Under the pieces are notes generated by a model, which was not told where the DNA came from, ran no database searches, and was given only the letters and a program-made list of their open reading frames with translations. Both the position numbers and the translations under genes were made by a program. From NCBI RefSeq assembly GCF_003663945.1, contig NZ_RCCH01000004.1:62001-126000 (forward strand): a DNA stretch of 64,000 nt, written 5' to 3'. Positions 1 through 7,643 of this stretch are shown piece by piece (within the stretch, counting starts at the first letter, position 1; every line of letters starts with the position of its first letter). This DNA comes from Lacinutrix venerupis. GTDB lineage: Bacteria > Bacteroidota > Bacteroidia > Flavobacteriales > Flavobacteriaceae.

Positions 1-1211
1 ACAAATTTAGATTAGGAAATATACTTGGTGGATATAGTTACCAAAACTCACATAAAAATTATCGTTTTAGTGTAGATTCTCCTATTAAAAAAATAACTTT
101 TAATACCGTACAAGGCTGGAATGCAACTTTAGGCATGCAATACACCAAAAATTACGACGAGTACAAACGTTACTTTAGTATTTCTGGAGATGTTAATTAT
201 GGCGAAGCAGACGATCGCTTGCGCGGAACCATATATGCTCGTTATAGATTTAATCGTATAAACAAACGTTTTATCTCACTTTCTGGAGGAGTTAAAACAG
301 AACAATTTAATAGTCTTAATCCTATCTCTAATACAGAGAATTTAGTTAGCACATTATTGTTTGAAGATAACTATATGAAGCTTTATGACAAAAGCTTTGT
401 ACAAGGTCAATTTTACCAAGAATTATTTAATGGCTTTACATTAAATTCTAGCTTAGCTTTCGAGCGCAGAAAAGCACTTTTTAACAACTCCGATTATGTA
501 TTGGTTAATGAAGTTAGAGATAGCTACACTAGCAATAATCCTTTAAACGAAACAGATTATATTACTCAACCTTTTAACACACACAACATTGCGAAGTTAA
601 ATATAAACACAACTATTAACTTTGCTCAAGATTATTTAAGCTATCCAGATGGCAAATACAATATCCCAAACAGAAAATACCCAACACTGTATTTAGCATA
701 CGAAAAAGGATTTGCTGCAACTAACTCCAATTACAATTTCGACCAATTTAAAGCGCGATTAAGACAGAGAATAGATTTAGGAAACAAAGGAGAATTTGAG
801 TATGATGCACAAGGTGGTATTTTTTCAAATGCAAATAATATAGCCTTTATGGATTATAAACATTTTAACGGCAACCAAACCAATGTAAAACTTGATGGCT
901 CTTACTTAACTTCATTTAAAAACTTGCCATATTATACTTTAAGCACTAATAATAATTATGCCGAAATTCATGTCGAACAACGTTTTAACGGTTATATTTT
1001 AAACAAAATACCACTATTAAATAAACTTAATTTTAATCTTATTTTAGGAGCAAAAGCAGCATTTACTCAAGATAACAAACCTTATTCTGAATATTCTATT
1101 GGCGTAGATAATATCGGGTTTGGTAAATATCGCTTTTTACGTGTAGATTATGTACGTTCTTACCAAAGCGGCTTTTTAAACGATGCTATTATGTTTGGAA
1201 TTAGCTTTTAA
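1..1211 (+). CDS. DUF5686-family outer-membrane beta-barrel protein, 3' part
   Basis: Only the C-terminal 402 or so residues are in the window; the frame is open from base 3, so the gene begins upstream of the window. The visible part alternates short polar turns with amphipathic strands rich in Tyr, Asn and Phe and ends in Ser-Phe, the aromatic C-terminus typical of outer-membrane barrels. The wording around residues KYRFLRVDYVRSY near the end matches the DUF5686 family, whose full-length members are about 800 residues with an N-terminal carboxypeptidase-regulatory-like domain. The function is not established for the family; a role in the outer membrane is inferred. It is transcribed in the same direction as the next gene after a 98-base gap. 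Confidence 0.75.
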   Translation, partial: KFRLGNILGGYSYQNSHKNYRFSVDSPIKKITFNTVQGWNATLGMQYTKNYDEYKRYFSISGDVNYGEADDRLRGTIYARYRFNRINKRFISLSGGVKTEQFNSLNPISNTENLVSTLLFEDNYMKLYDKSFVQGQFYQELFNGFTLNSSLAFERRKALFNNSDYVLVNEVRDSYTSNNPLNETDYITQPFNTHNIAKLNINTTINFAQDYLSYPDGKYNIPNRKYPTLYLAYEKGFAATNSNYNFDQFKARLRQRIDLGNKGEFEYDAQGGIFSNANNIAFMDYKHFNGNQTNVKLDGSYLTSFKNLPYYTLSTNNNYAEIHVEQRFNGYILNKIPLLNKLNFNLILGAKAAFTQDNKPYSEYSIGVDNIGFGKYRFLRVDYVRSYQSGFLNDAIMFGISF

Positions 1212-1309
1212 GCCATTTATTTAAAAACAATAAAATGCTATAAGTAGCTACATCTAATTTGTTAAAAATAATTACTAACTTAAGCAGTAATAATTAAAAC
1301 TCATCAATT

Positions 1310-2044
1310 ATGGACAAAATAGATTTTAGCAGCTTAAAAGTAGTTTATGTTAATTGTACACTTAAAAAATCGCCACAAGAGAGCCATACTAAAACTTTAA
1401 TAGCGGTTTCTAAAGCCATTATGGCAAAAGAAAATGTTCAAATTGATGAAATTAGATTAATCGATCATCAGGTTGCAAGCGGTGTTTATCCTGATATGAG
1501 AGAATACGGATGGGATGTTGATGAATGGCCAGAATTATCAAAAAGAATTTTAAACGCAGATATCCTAATTGTTGGCACTCCTATTTGGTTAGGAGAAAAG
1601 TCTTCTGAAGCCCAAAAACTAATTGAAAGACTTTATGCAATGAGCGGTCAAACCAACGATAAAGGTCAATATATTTATTATGGTAAAGTTGGTGGTTGCA
1701 TAGTTACTGGTAATGAAGATGGTATAAAACATTGCGCAATGGGAATACTATATTCTCTGCAACACGTAGGTTATTCTATACCACCACAAGCAGACTGCGG
1801 ATGGATAGGAAAAGTTGGGCCTGGACCAAGTTATGGAGATAAAGAATGGAAAGGTAAAAAACTAGATAAACCAGTTGGTTTTGATAGTGATTTTACCAAT
1901 AGAAATACCACATTTATGACTTATAACTTACTCAATTTAGCATTAATGCTAAAAAATAATAACGGTTATCCTAGTTACGGTAATTCAAGAGAAGAATGGG
2001 ACGATGGAAAACGTTGGAAATTTGATAATCCAGAATATAGATAA
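1310..2044 (+). CDS. Flavodoxin-like NAD(P)H-dependent oxidoreductase
   Basis: This 244-residue protein has the flavodoxin-like fold of FMN reductases: a first strand KVVYVNCTLKKSP with a phosphate-binding loop, and a second FMN loop at GTPIWLGEKSSEAQ (about residues 89-102). Proteins of this kind transfer electrons from NAD(P)H to quinones or other small acceptors in the cytoplasm. A third FMN-contacting segment is probably VGGCIVTGNEDG. The acceptor cannot be told from the sequence. The ATG start gives a complete fold. A DUF1648 gene follows 27 bases later and may be co-transcribed. Confidence 0.75.
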   Translation: MDKIDFSSLKVVYVNCTLKKSPQESHTKTLIAVSKAIMAKENVQIDEIRLIDHQVASGVYPDMREYGWDVDEWPELSKRILNADILIVGTPIWLGEKSSEAQKLIERLYAMSGQTNDKGQYIYYGKVGGCIVTGNEDGIKHCAMGILYSLQHVGYSIPPQADCGWIGKVGPGPSYGDKEWKGKKLDKPVGFDSDFTNRNTTFMTYNLLNLALMLKNNNGYPSYGNSREEWDDGKRWKFDNPEYR

Positions 2045-2071
2045 AGTTTAGTATTCCTTTTACAATAAAAC

Positions 2072-2587
2072 ATGTTTAACGAAAACAGACCTAAAATAAA
2101 ACTCCAAAAAGACCAAACACAAAAAGTATTAGAAATTATAGTATTAATTTGTGTTATCTTTTGTTTTATATATCCTGCAATTTACTATTCTGCACTACCA
2201 GAACAAGTTCCAATGCATTTTAACTATAAAGGCGAAGTTAATAGTTATGGAGGTAAAGATTCTTTATTTGTATTAGCTATTATTGGAGCTTTAACCTCTT
2301 TTGCATTATTTAAACTTAATCAATATCCTCATATTTTTAATTACCCAATAAAAATAACAAAAGAAAATGCAGAGAAACAATATAAAGAGTCAGTAAAAAT
2401 GATTACCTATATTAATGTATTAATTGCAATACTATTTGTAATTACAAGTTATCAAATAGTAAATATCGCATTAAACAACGGCAATCAATTTGGAATTTGG
2501 ATCGAATATTTAATATACACCATTGTTGCTACCCTAACCTTTGGACCTTTAATTTTTGTATTATTAAAAGTTTTTAGAAGAAATTAA
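2072..2587 (+). CDS. DUF1648 domain membrane protein
   Basis: A 171-residue integral membrane protein. Residues 21-43 form the first membrane helix, followed by the DUF1648 hallmark PEQVPMHFNYKGEVNSYGGK (about 48-67) and three further hydrophobic segments. DUF1648 proteins include SdpI-like immunity or signalling proteins in Firmicutes, but the flavobacterial versions have no proven function. It lies 27 bases downstream of the flavodoxin-like gene and ends only 3 bases from the convergent pcm stop codon, leaving no room for a separate terminator. Confidence 0.75.
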   Translation: MFNENRPKIKLQKDQTQKVLEIIVLICVIFCFIYPAIYYSALPEQVPMHFNYKGEVNSYGGKDSLFVLAIIGALTSFALFKLNQYPHIFNYPIKITKENAEKQYKESVKMITYINVLIAILFVITSYQIVNIALNNGNQFGIWIEYLIYTIVATLTFGPLIFVLLKVFRRN

Positions 2588-2590
2588 ATA

Positions 2591-3232
2591 TTAGTTTTTA
2601 TCTTCAAGCAATGGCACAAACCTAAACTCGCCAAACTCAGTTTTATCAAATTCCATTACTCCTTTTCTAACAAAAAGCGTCATGGTTTGCACATTATCAC
2701 CTACTGGTATTACTAAACGACCACCAATTTCTAACTGTGCTAACAATGGTTTTGGAACAAAAGGAGCACCAGCAGTTACAATAATACTTTTAAAAGGTGC
2801 CTGCTCCTGTAAACCTTTATAACCATCACCAAAAACAAACTTTTTAGCTCTATAACCTAATTTCGGTAAAAATTTACTCGTTTTTTTAAACAACTCCTGT
2901 TGTCTTTCTATAGTATAAACTTTTGCTCCCAAGTCGCACAAAACAGCCGTTTGGTAACCGCTTCCTGTTCCTATTTCTAGCACCTTATCTCCTTTTTCTA
3001 TTTGCATTAATTCCGTTTGGAAAGCCACGGTATAAGGTTGAGATATTGTTTGGTCTGCTGCAATAGGAAATGCTTTGTCCTGGTATGCATGATCTAAAAA
3101 ACCAGAATCCATAAACAAATGTCTTGGTATTTTTCCAATGGCATTTAAAACTGTTTTATCAGTTATACCTTTACCAATTAAAACATTAACTAATTGTTGT
3201 CTAAGGCCTTGATGTTTAAAAGTATCTCGCAA
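2591..3232 (-). CDS. pcm: Protein-L-isoaspartate O-methyltransferase
   Basis: The enzyme methylates isoaspartyl residues in aged proteins with S-adenosylmethionine, the first step in their repair. The 213-residue length is normal. The family motif around MDSGFLDHAYQDKAFPI (41-57), the QTISQPYTVAFQTELM segment and the SAM loop VLEIGTGSGYQTAVL (84-98) are all present. The start is TTG at 3232: there is no in-frame ATG near it, and the first Met inside (residue 41) would remove conserved sequence. It is alone on this strand and converges with the DUF1648 gene. Confidence 0.9.
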   Translation of the reverse strand: MRDTFKHQGLRQQLVNVLIGKGITDKTVLNAIGKIPRHLFMDSGFLDHAYQDKAFPIAADQTISQPYTVAFQTELMQIEKGDKVLEIGTGSGYQTAVLCDLGAKVYTIERQQELFKKTSKFLPKLGYRAKKFVFGDGYKGLQEQAPFKSIIVTAGAPFVPKPLLAQLEIGGRLVIPVGDNVQTMTLFVRKGVMEFDKTEFGEFRFVPLLEDKN

Positions 3233-3338
3233 AATTATGGGTAGTTTAGAATGCTAAAATTAATAAAAGATATGTCGTTTTAAAAGCAAAAATTAAATTT
3301 TAATTTTAATAATAAAAGCAATTAAAAATTCAATCAAT

Positions 3339-3372
3339 TTTGCGAAATTCGTAGCTAAATATCTTATTTTTG
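3339..3372 (+). promoter_or_regulatory. Bacteroidota-type promoter of the Gfo/Idh/MocA gene
   Basis: TTTG at 3339-3342 and TATTTTTG (a perfect TAnnTTTG -7 box) at 3365-3372, separated by 22 bases, slightly more than the usual 19-21. The start codon lies 17 bases beyond the box, so the leader would be short. This is one of few sites here with both elements. Confidence 0.5.
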
Positions 3373-3389
3373 AAAAAAACGTAAACAGA

Positions 3390-4349
3390 ATGCTAAACGC
3401 TGGAGTTTTAGGTGCTGGACACCTTGGAAAAATACATTTAAGATTACTTAATCAATCTAACAAATATAATCTCGTTGGTTTCTACGATTCGAGTGAAGAA
3501 AATGGTAAAAAAGTTGAGGCCGAATTTGGTTACAAATACTTTAATTCCATTGAAGCCTTAATAGATGCTGTAGATATGGTAGATATTGTAACACCTACAC
3601 TATCTCATTACGAGTGTGCTAGGCAAGCCATTGCAAAAGGCAAACATATTTTTATAGAAAAACCAATAACCAATACCGTAGAAGAGGCAGAAACTTTAAG
3701 AACCTTAGTTGCCGAGCATGGTGTAAAAGGTCAAGTTGGGCACGTAGAAAGGTTTAATCCTGCTTTTATTGCTATAAAGCATCAATTAGACAGCCCTATG
3801 TTTATAGAAGCACATCGTCTTGCAGAATTTAATCCTCGCGGCACAGATGTTCCTGTAGTGTTAGATTTAATGATTCATGATATAGATGTTATTTTAAGTG
3901 TTGTACAATCTAAAGTAAAAAGCGTATCTGCAAGTGGCGTATCTGTAATTAGTGATACTCCAGATATAGCAAACGCAAGAATAGAGTTTGTAAACGGTTG
4001 TGTTGCTAATTTAACAGCAAGTAGAATCTCTTTAAAAAATATGCGTAAAACACGTTTCTTTCAAAAAGACGCATACATTTCTGTAGATTTTTTAGAGAAA
4101 AAATGCGAGGTTGTAAAGATGAAAGATGCACCAAAAACACCTGGAGATTTTGATATGATTCTTCAAAATGCCGAAGGTGTTAAAAAGCAAATTTATTTTG
4201 ATAATCCCGAGGTATCATCAAACAATGCCATTTTAGATGAACTTGAAAGTTTTGCTGATGCTATAAACACTAATACAAAGCCAGTAGTTACACTTCACGA
4301 TGGAACAGAAGCATTACGTGTAGCAACAATGATTATCGATCAATTTTAG
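3390..4349 (+). CDS. Gfo/Idh/MocA-family NAD(P)-dependent oxidoreductase
   Basis: A 319-residue soluble dehydrogenase. An N-terminal Rossmann fold starts at once (GVLGAGHLGKIHLRLL, residues 5-20) and the family's EKP motif is present in HIFIEKPITNT (about 87-97). The C-terminal half contains the conserved GQVGHVERFNPAF and LMIHDIDVILS segments that line the sugar site. Members oxidise or reduce sugars, inositols or related compounds, and this subgroup resembles UDP-N-acetylglucosamine 3-dehydrogenases, though the substrate cannot be read from sequence. It is followed by the hydroxyacyl-CoA dehydrogenase gene after 86 bases that contain an inverted repeat. Confidence 0.85.
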   Translation: MLNAGVLGAGHLGKIHLRLLNQSNKYNLVGFYDSSEENGKKVEAEFGYKYFNSIEALIDAVDMVDIVTPTLSHYECARQAIAKGKHIFIEKPITNTVEEAETLRTLVAEHGVKGQVGHVERFNPAFIAIKHQLDSPMFIEAHRLAEFNPRGTDVPVVLDLMIHDIDVILSVVQSKVKSVSASGVSVISDTPDIANARIEFVNGCVANLTASRISLKNMRKTRFFQKDAYISVDFLEKKCEVVKMKDAPKTPGDFDMILQNAEGVKKQIYFDNPEVSSNNAILDELESFADAINTNTKPVVTLHDGTEALRVATMIIDQF

Positions 4350-4379
4350 AAAAACATTATTATACAATTAATAACAATT

Positions 4380-4404
4380 TAAACAGTATGTTATAAACTG
4401 TTTA
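4380..4404. repeat. Short inverted repeat between two dehydrogenase genes
   Basis: Eight-base perfect arms (4380-4387 and 4397-4404) around a 9-base loop. There is no T-run after it on the + strand, so it is not a canonical terminator; it could be a weak processing or regulatory hairpin upstream of the 3-hydroxybutyryl-CoA dehydrogenase gene. Confidence 0.3.
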
Positions 4405-4435
4405 GATTATAATTATAAAAACAAATAAAATATAA

Positions 4436-5326
4436 ATGAAAAACATAGCAGTAATTGGAGCAGGAACAATGGGAAACGGTATTGCTCATACCTTTGCACA
4501 ATCTGGTTTTAAAGTACAATTAATAGATATTAGCGAAAAATCGTTAATAAAAGGAGTAGCAACTATTACTAAAAATTTAGATAGAATGCTCTCTAAAGAA
4601 AAAATATCAGAATCTGATAAAATTGAAACCTTAGGTAATATTACAACCTATACAAATATTAAAGAAGGTGTTAAAAATTCAGATTTAGTAGTTGAAGCAG
4701 CAACAGAAAATATAGATTTAAAACTTAATATTTTTAAACAATTAGACGATGTTTGTCCAGAAAACACAATTTTAGCTACAAACACATCATCAATCTCAAT
4801 TACACAAATTGCAGCTGTAACATCTAGACCAGAAATGGTAATTGGTATGCATTTTATGAATCCTGTACCAATTATGAAATTGGTAGAAATTATTCGTGGC
4901 TATAATACAAGTGATGCTGTTACAAACACCATTATGGAATTATCTAAAACTTTAGGCAAAACACCTACAGAAGTAAACGATTACCCAGGATTTGTAGCCA
5001 ATCGTATTTTAATGCCAATGCTTAACGAATCTATAGAAACACTATATAATGGAGTAGCTGGTGTTGAAGAAATAGATACGGTAATGAAATTAGGAATGGC
5101 ACACCCAATGGGACCATTACAATTAGCAGATTTTATTGGCTTAGACGTTTGTTTATCAATATTAAACGTTATGTACGATGGCTTTAAAAACCCTAAATAC
5201 GCACCTTGTCCATTATTAGTAAATATGGTTCGTGCAGGTAAATTAGGTGTAAAATCTGGTGAAGGTTTTTATGATTATTCAGAATCTAGAAAAGCCGAAA
5301 AAGTTGCTAAGCAATTTTTAAAATAA
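4436..5326 (+). CDS. 3-hydroxybutyryl-CoA dehydrogenase
   Basis: The enzyme interconverts acetoacetyl-CoA and 3-hydroxybutyryl-CoA with NAD(P). The 296 residues form the classic two-domain short form: dinucleotide loop GAGTMGNGIAHTFAQSG (8-24), catalytic region ATNTSSISIT with His139 in GMHFMNPVPIMKLVEI, and the C-terminal helical domain with RILMPMLNESIETL and GMAHPMGPLQLADFIGLD. No hydratase domain is fused, unlike FadB/FadJ. The role in flavobacteria may be fatty or amino acid degradation or acyl-CoA synthesis; no neighbour decides this. Confidence 0.9.
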   Translation: MKNIAVIGAGTMGNGIAHTFAQSGFKVQLIDISEKSLIKGVATITKNLDRMLSKEKISESDKIETLGNITTYTNIKEGVKNSDLVVEAATENIDLKLNIFKQLDDVCPENTILATNTSSISITQIAAVTSRPEMVIGMHFMNPVPIMKLVEIIRGYNTSDAVTNTIMELSKTLGKTPTEVNDYPGFVANRILMPMLNESIETLYNGVAGVEEIDTVMKLGMAHPMGPLQLADFIGLDVCLSILNVMYDGFKNPKYAPCPLLVNMVRAGKLGVKSGEGFYDYSESRKAEKVAKQFLK

Positions 5327-5329
5327 ATT

Positions 5330-5384
5330 ATAATAGTAGTTTTTAGTTAAGTAAACTTATAATTTAAGTAAATACTACTATTAT
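5330..5384. repeat. Perfect 11-base inverted repeat ahead of the DUF1015 gene
   Basis: Arms at 5330-5340 and 5374-5384 are exact reverse complements (ATAATAGTAGT and ACTACTATTAT), separated by 33 bases that themselves contain smaller inverted repeats. The right arm runs into a -7 promoter box at 5382-5389. It may end the upstream message, although it lacks a T-run, or act as an operator. Confidence 0.45.
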
Positions 5385-5389
5385 GTTTG
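5382..5389 (+). promoter_or_regulatory. -7 promoter box of the DUF1015 gene
   Basis: TATGTTTG matches TAnnTTTG exactly and ends 12 bases before the ATG at 5402. No clear TTG -33 element lies at normal spacing, and the region overlaps an inverted repeat. Confidence 0.4.
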
Positions 5390-5401
5390 TAATCTAAATT
5401 T

Positions 5402-6640
5402 ATGGCAAAAGTAGTTCCGTTTAAAGCAGTAAAACCAACACGAGATAAAGTAAGCCTTGTAGCATCACGCTCGTACCAGAGTTATACGCAAGCAGAACGC
5501 GAAGCACGTTTAGATTATAATCCATTTTCTTTTTTACATATTGTAAATCCAGGCTATAAATATGCTAAAGAGATTTCTGGAGAGGCACGCTACCAATTAG
5601 TAAAAAACAGATATTTAGAATTTAAAGAAGATGGTATTTTTGTACAAGACAAGAAACCATCTTTTTACATTTACAAAATTGTAGATCGTGACAATCAAGA
5701 ATTTAACGGCATTGTTGCTGCGGCTAGTGTAGAAGACTACTTAAACGATGTTATTAAAAAACATGAAGATACTATTACTACACGCGAAACTGTATTTAAA
5801 GACTATTTAAAAACCGTAGGCTTTAATGCAGAACCTGTACTCCTAACCTATCCTGATAATAGTGAAATTTCAACTATTACAAATAAAATTCAGGAACAAC
5901 GTGCAGAATTTGAATTTACAACAACATATCGCGATACACATTACTTATGGCAAATAGATAATGAAGCACATGTAAAAACAATTACAGCTGCTTTTGCAAA
6001 AATGGAAACACTTTATATTGCAGATGGGCACCATCGTTCATCTTCTTCAAATTTACTTTGTAAAGATTTAAAGGCAGAAAATAAAAACCATCAAGGTAAC
6101 GAAACTTATAATTTTTTTATGAGTTTTCTTATTCCAGAATCCGAGCTTAAAATCCATGAATTTAATAGACTTGTAAAAGATTTAAATGGTTTTACTAAAG
6201 AAGAATTTTTAATTAAGCTAGATGCAATATATCGTATTGAAAACCGAGGTATAATGCCTTATAAACCTTCTAAACCTCATCATTTTAGCATGTATTTAGA
6301 TGGTGAATTTTACTCGCTATACTTAAGAAAAACAAACTATCGCTTTAAAACATCTTTAGACGAATTAGACGCGCAACTGCTTTACCAAACTATATTAAAA
6401 CCTATTCTTGGAATTTACGATTTAAGAAATGATAATAGAATAGATTATTTAAGCGGAAAAAAAGAAATTGTAAATCTAAAAAGCAAAATAGATAGTGGCG
6501 AGTTTAAAGTTGGTTTTGGTATGGTTCCTGCAACCATTGAGCAAATGAAAAAAATTGCAGACGATGGCCTTAAAATGCCACCAAAAAGCACCTATATTGA
6601 ACCAAAATTAAGAAGTGGTGTAACCATTTATGAATTTTAA
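5402..6640 (+). CDS. DUF1015 family protein
   Basis: A 412-residue soluble protein of the DUF1015 family (sometimes called SpoVR-unrelated HTH-free 'uncharacterised conserved protein'). It shows the N-terminal FKAVKPTRDKVSLVASR, the YNPFSFLHIVNPG segment and the highly conserved ADGHHRSSSS (about 208-217), which looks like a phosphate- or metal-binding loop. The length is normal for the family. The family is broad in bacteria and often placed near serine or one-carbon metabolism genes; no function is proven and none is suggested by the neighbours here. The small membrane protein gene starts 7 bases after its stop codon. Confidence 0.85.
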   Translation: MAKVVPFKAVKPTRDKVSLVASRSYQSYTQAEREARLDYNPFSFLHIVNPGYKYAKEISGEARYQLVKNRYLEFKEDGIFVQDKKPSFYIYKIVDRDNQEFNGIVAAASVEDYLNDVIKKHEDTITTRETVFKDYLKTVGFNAEPVLLTYPDNSEISTITNKIQEQRAEFEFTTTYRDTHYLWQIDNEAHVKTITAAFAKMETLYIADGHHRSSSSNLLCKDLKAENKNHQGNETYNFFMSFLIPESELKIHEFNRLVKDLNGFTKEEFLIKLDAIYRIENRGIMPYKPSKPHHFSMYLDGEFYSLYLRKTNYRFKTSLDELDAQLLYQTILKPILGIYDLRNDNRIDYLSGKKEIVNLKSKIDSGEFKVGFGMVPATIEQMKKIADDGLKMPPKSTYIEPKLRSGVTIYEF

Positions 6641-6647
6641 TAAAACT

Positions 6648-6887
6648 ATGAAAAAACACCATATTTCTTTTTGTATTATATTTTTAATAAGTTTAGAATG
6701 TTTTGCTTTCCAGAACGAATCTAGTACTATACAAAATACCATAATAAAAAATGGAGTTGGTCTTGGCTCTGTAATTGCTGTAGTTACTTCATGGGAAAGA
6801 AACAAATCTATTTTATTTGCAATAATTCATGGCCTTTTTAGTTGGCTTTATGTTATCTATTATGCAATTACTAGAAAAGAAGAATAA
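6648..6887 (+). CDS. Small membrane protein upstream of yggS
   Basis: A 79-residue protein. I start it at the ATG at 6648 so that it begins MKKHHISFCIIF, a signal peptide or membrane anchor ending near ECFAFQ; an in-frame ATG 18 bases earlier overlaps the DUF1015 stop. The C-terminal half, SWERNKSILFAIIHGLFSW followed by a hydrophobic stretch to ITRKEE, is a single membrane helix with a well-formed charged boundary, and I believe it recurs in flavobacteria at this spot. Its stop codon overlaps the yggS start by one base (TAATG), so the two are translationally coupled. Function unknown. A reverse-strand open frame across it is a shadow. Confidence 0.65.
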   Translation: MKKHHISFCIIFLISLECFAFQNESSTIQNTIIKNGVGLGSVIAVVTSWERNKSILFAIIHGLFSWLYVIYYAITRKEE

Positions 6888-7555
6888 TGAGCATACAAAA
6901 CAACCTTAATAATATAAAACAATCACTTCCAGAACACGTAACATTAGTAGCTGTTTCTAAAACAAAACCTATTAGTGATTTAATGGAAGCTTACAACATT
7001 GGACAACGCGTTTTTGGAGAAAACAAAATCCAGGAAATGGTTGAAAAATATAAAGAAATGCCAAAAGACATTAAATGGCACATGATTGGACATGTACAAC
7101 GTAATAAAGTTAAATACATGGCTGAGTTTGTAAGTTTAATTCATGGTGTAGAAAGCTTTAAACTATTAAAAGAAATTAATAAGCAAGCAAAAAAACATGA
7201 TAGAGTTATAGATTGTTTGCTTCAAATTAAAATAGCCGAAGAAGATTCTAAATTTGGAATGACTCCTCAAGACGCTTCAACTATTTTACAATCGGAAGAC
7301 TTTTCAGCTTTAAAAAATATTAAAATTACTGGTGTTATGGGTATGGCAACCTTTACTAATAATACGCTACAAATTGAAAAAGAATTCAAACTATTAAAAA
7401 CAGTTTTTGACGAATTAAAATTATTAAATTCTACTAATTGTAAATTAGAAACAATCTCAATGGGAATGAGTGGAGATTACAATTTAGCTATTGAATGTGG
7501 AAGTACAATGGTTCGCGTTGGAAGTAGTATATTTGGCAGCAGAAATTATAATTAA
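6887..7555 (+). CDS. yggS: YggS family pyridoxal-phosphate homeostasis protein
   Basis: A cytoplasmic PLP-binding protein that balances vitamin B6 and amino/keto acid pools (PLPBP/YggS/ProsC family). The 222 residues form a single alanine-racemase-like barrel. The PLP lysine is Lys25 in LVAVSKTKP; RVFGENKIQEM, WHMIGHVQRNKVKY and the phosphate loop MGMSGDYNLAIECGSTMVRVGSSIFG are all recognisable. The domain is full length and it has no catalytic C-terminal domain, as expected. It is coupled to the small membrane protein gene before it. Confidence 0.92.
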   Translation: MSIQNNLNNIKQSLPEHVTLVAVSKTKPISDLMEAYNIGQRVFGENKIQEMVEKYKEMPKDIKWHMIGHVQRNKVKYMAEFVSLIHGVESFKLLKEINKQAKKHDRVIDCLLQIKIAEEDSKFGMTPQDASTILQSEDFSALKNIKITGVMGMATFTNNTLQIEKEFKLLKTVFDELKLLNSTNCKLETISMGMSGDYNLAIECGSTMVRVGSSIFGSRNYN

Positions 7556-7643
7556 TCACTATAATAAAAACTGCAAAACAATCTTACTAAAATAAAGCAG
7601 ATTATTTTACAACACTAATAAACACAAGCAACTTTTAACTTAT

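Noticed and set aside
3230-3237. TAnnTTTG match over the pcm start codon
   Set aside because: It overlaps the TTG start itself, so transcription would begin inside the gene; taken as chance.
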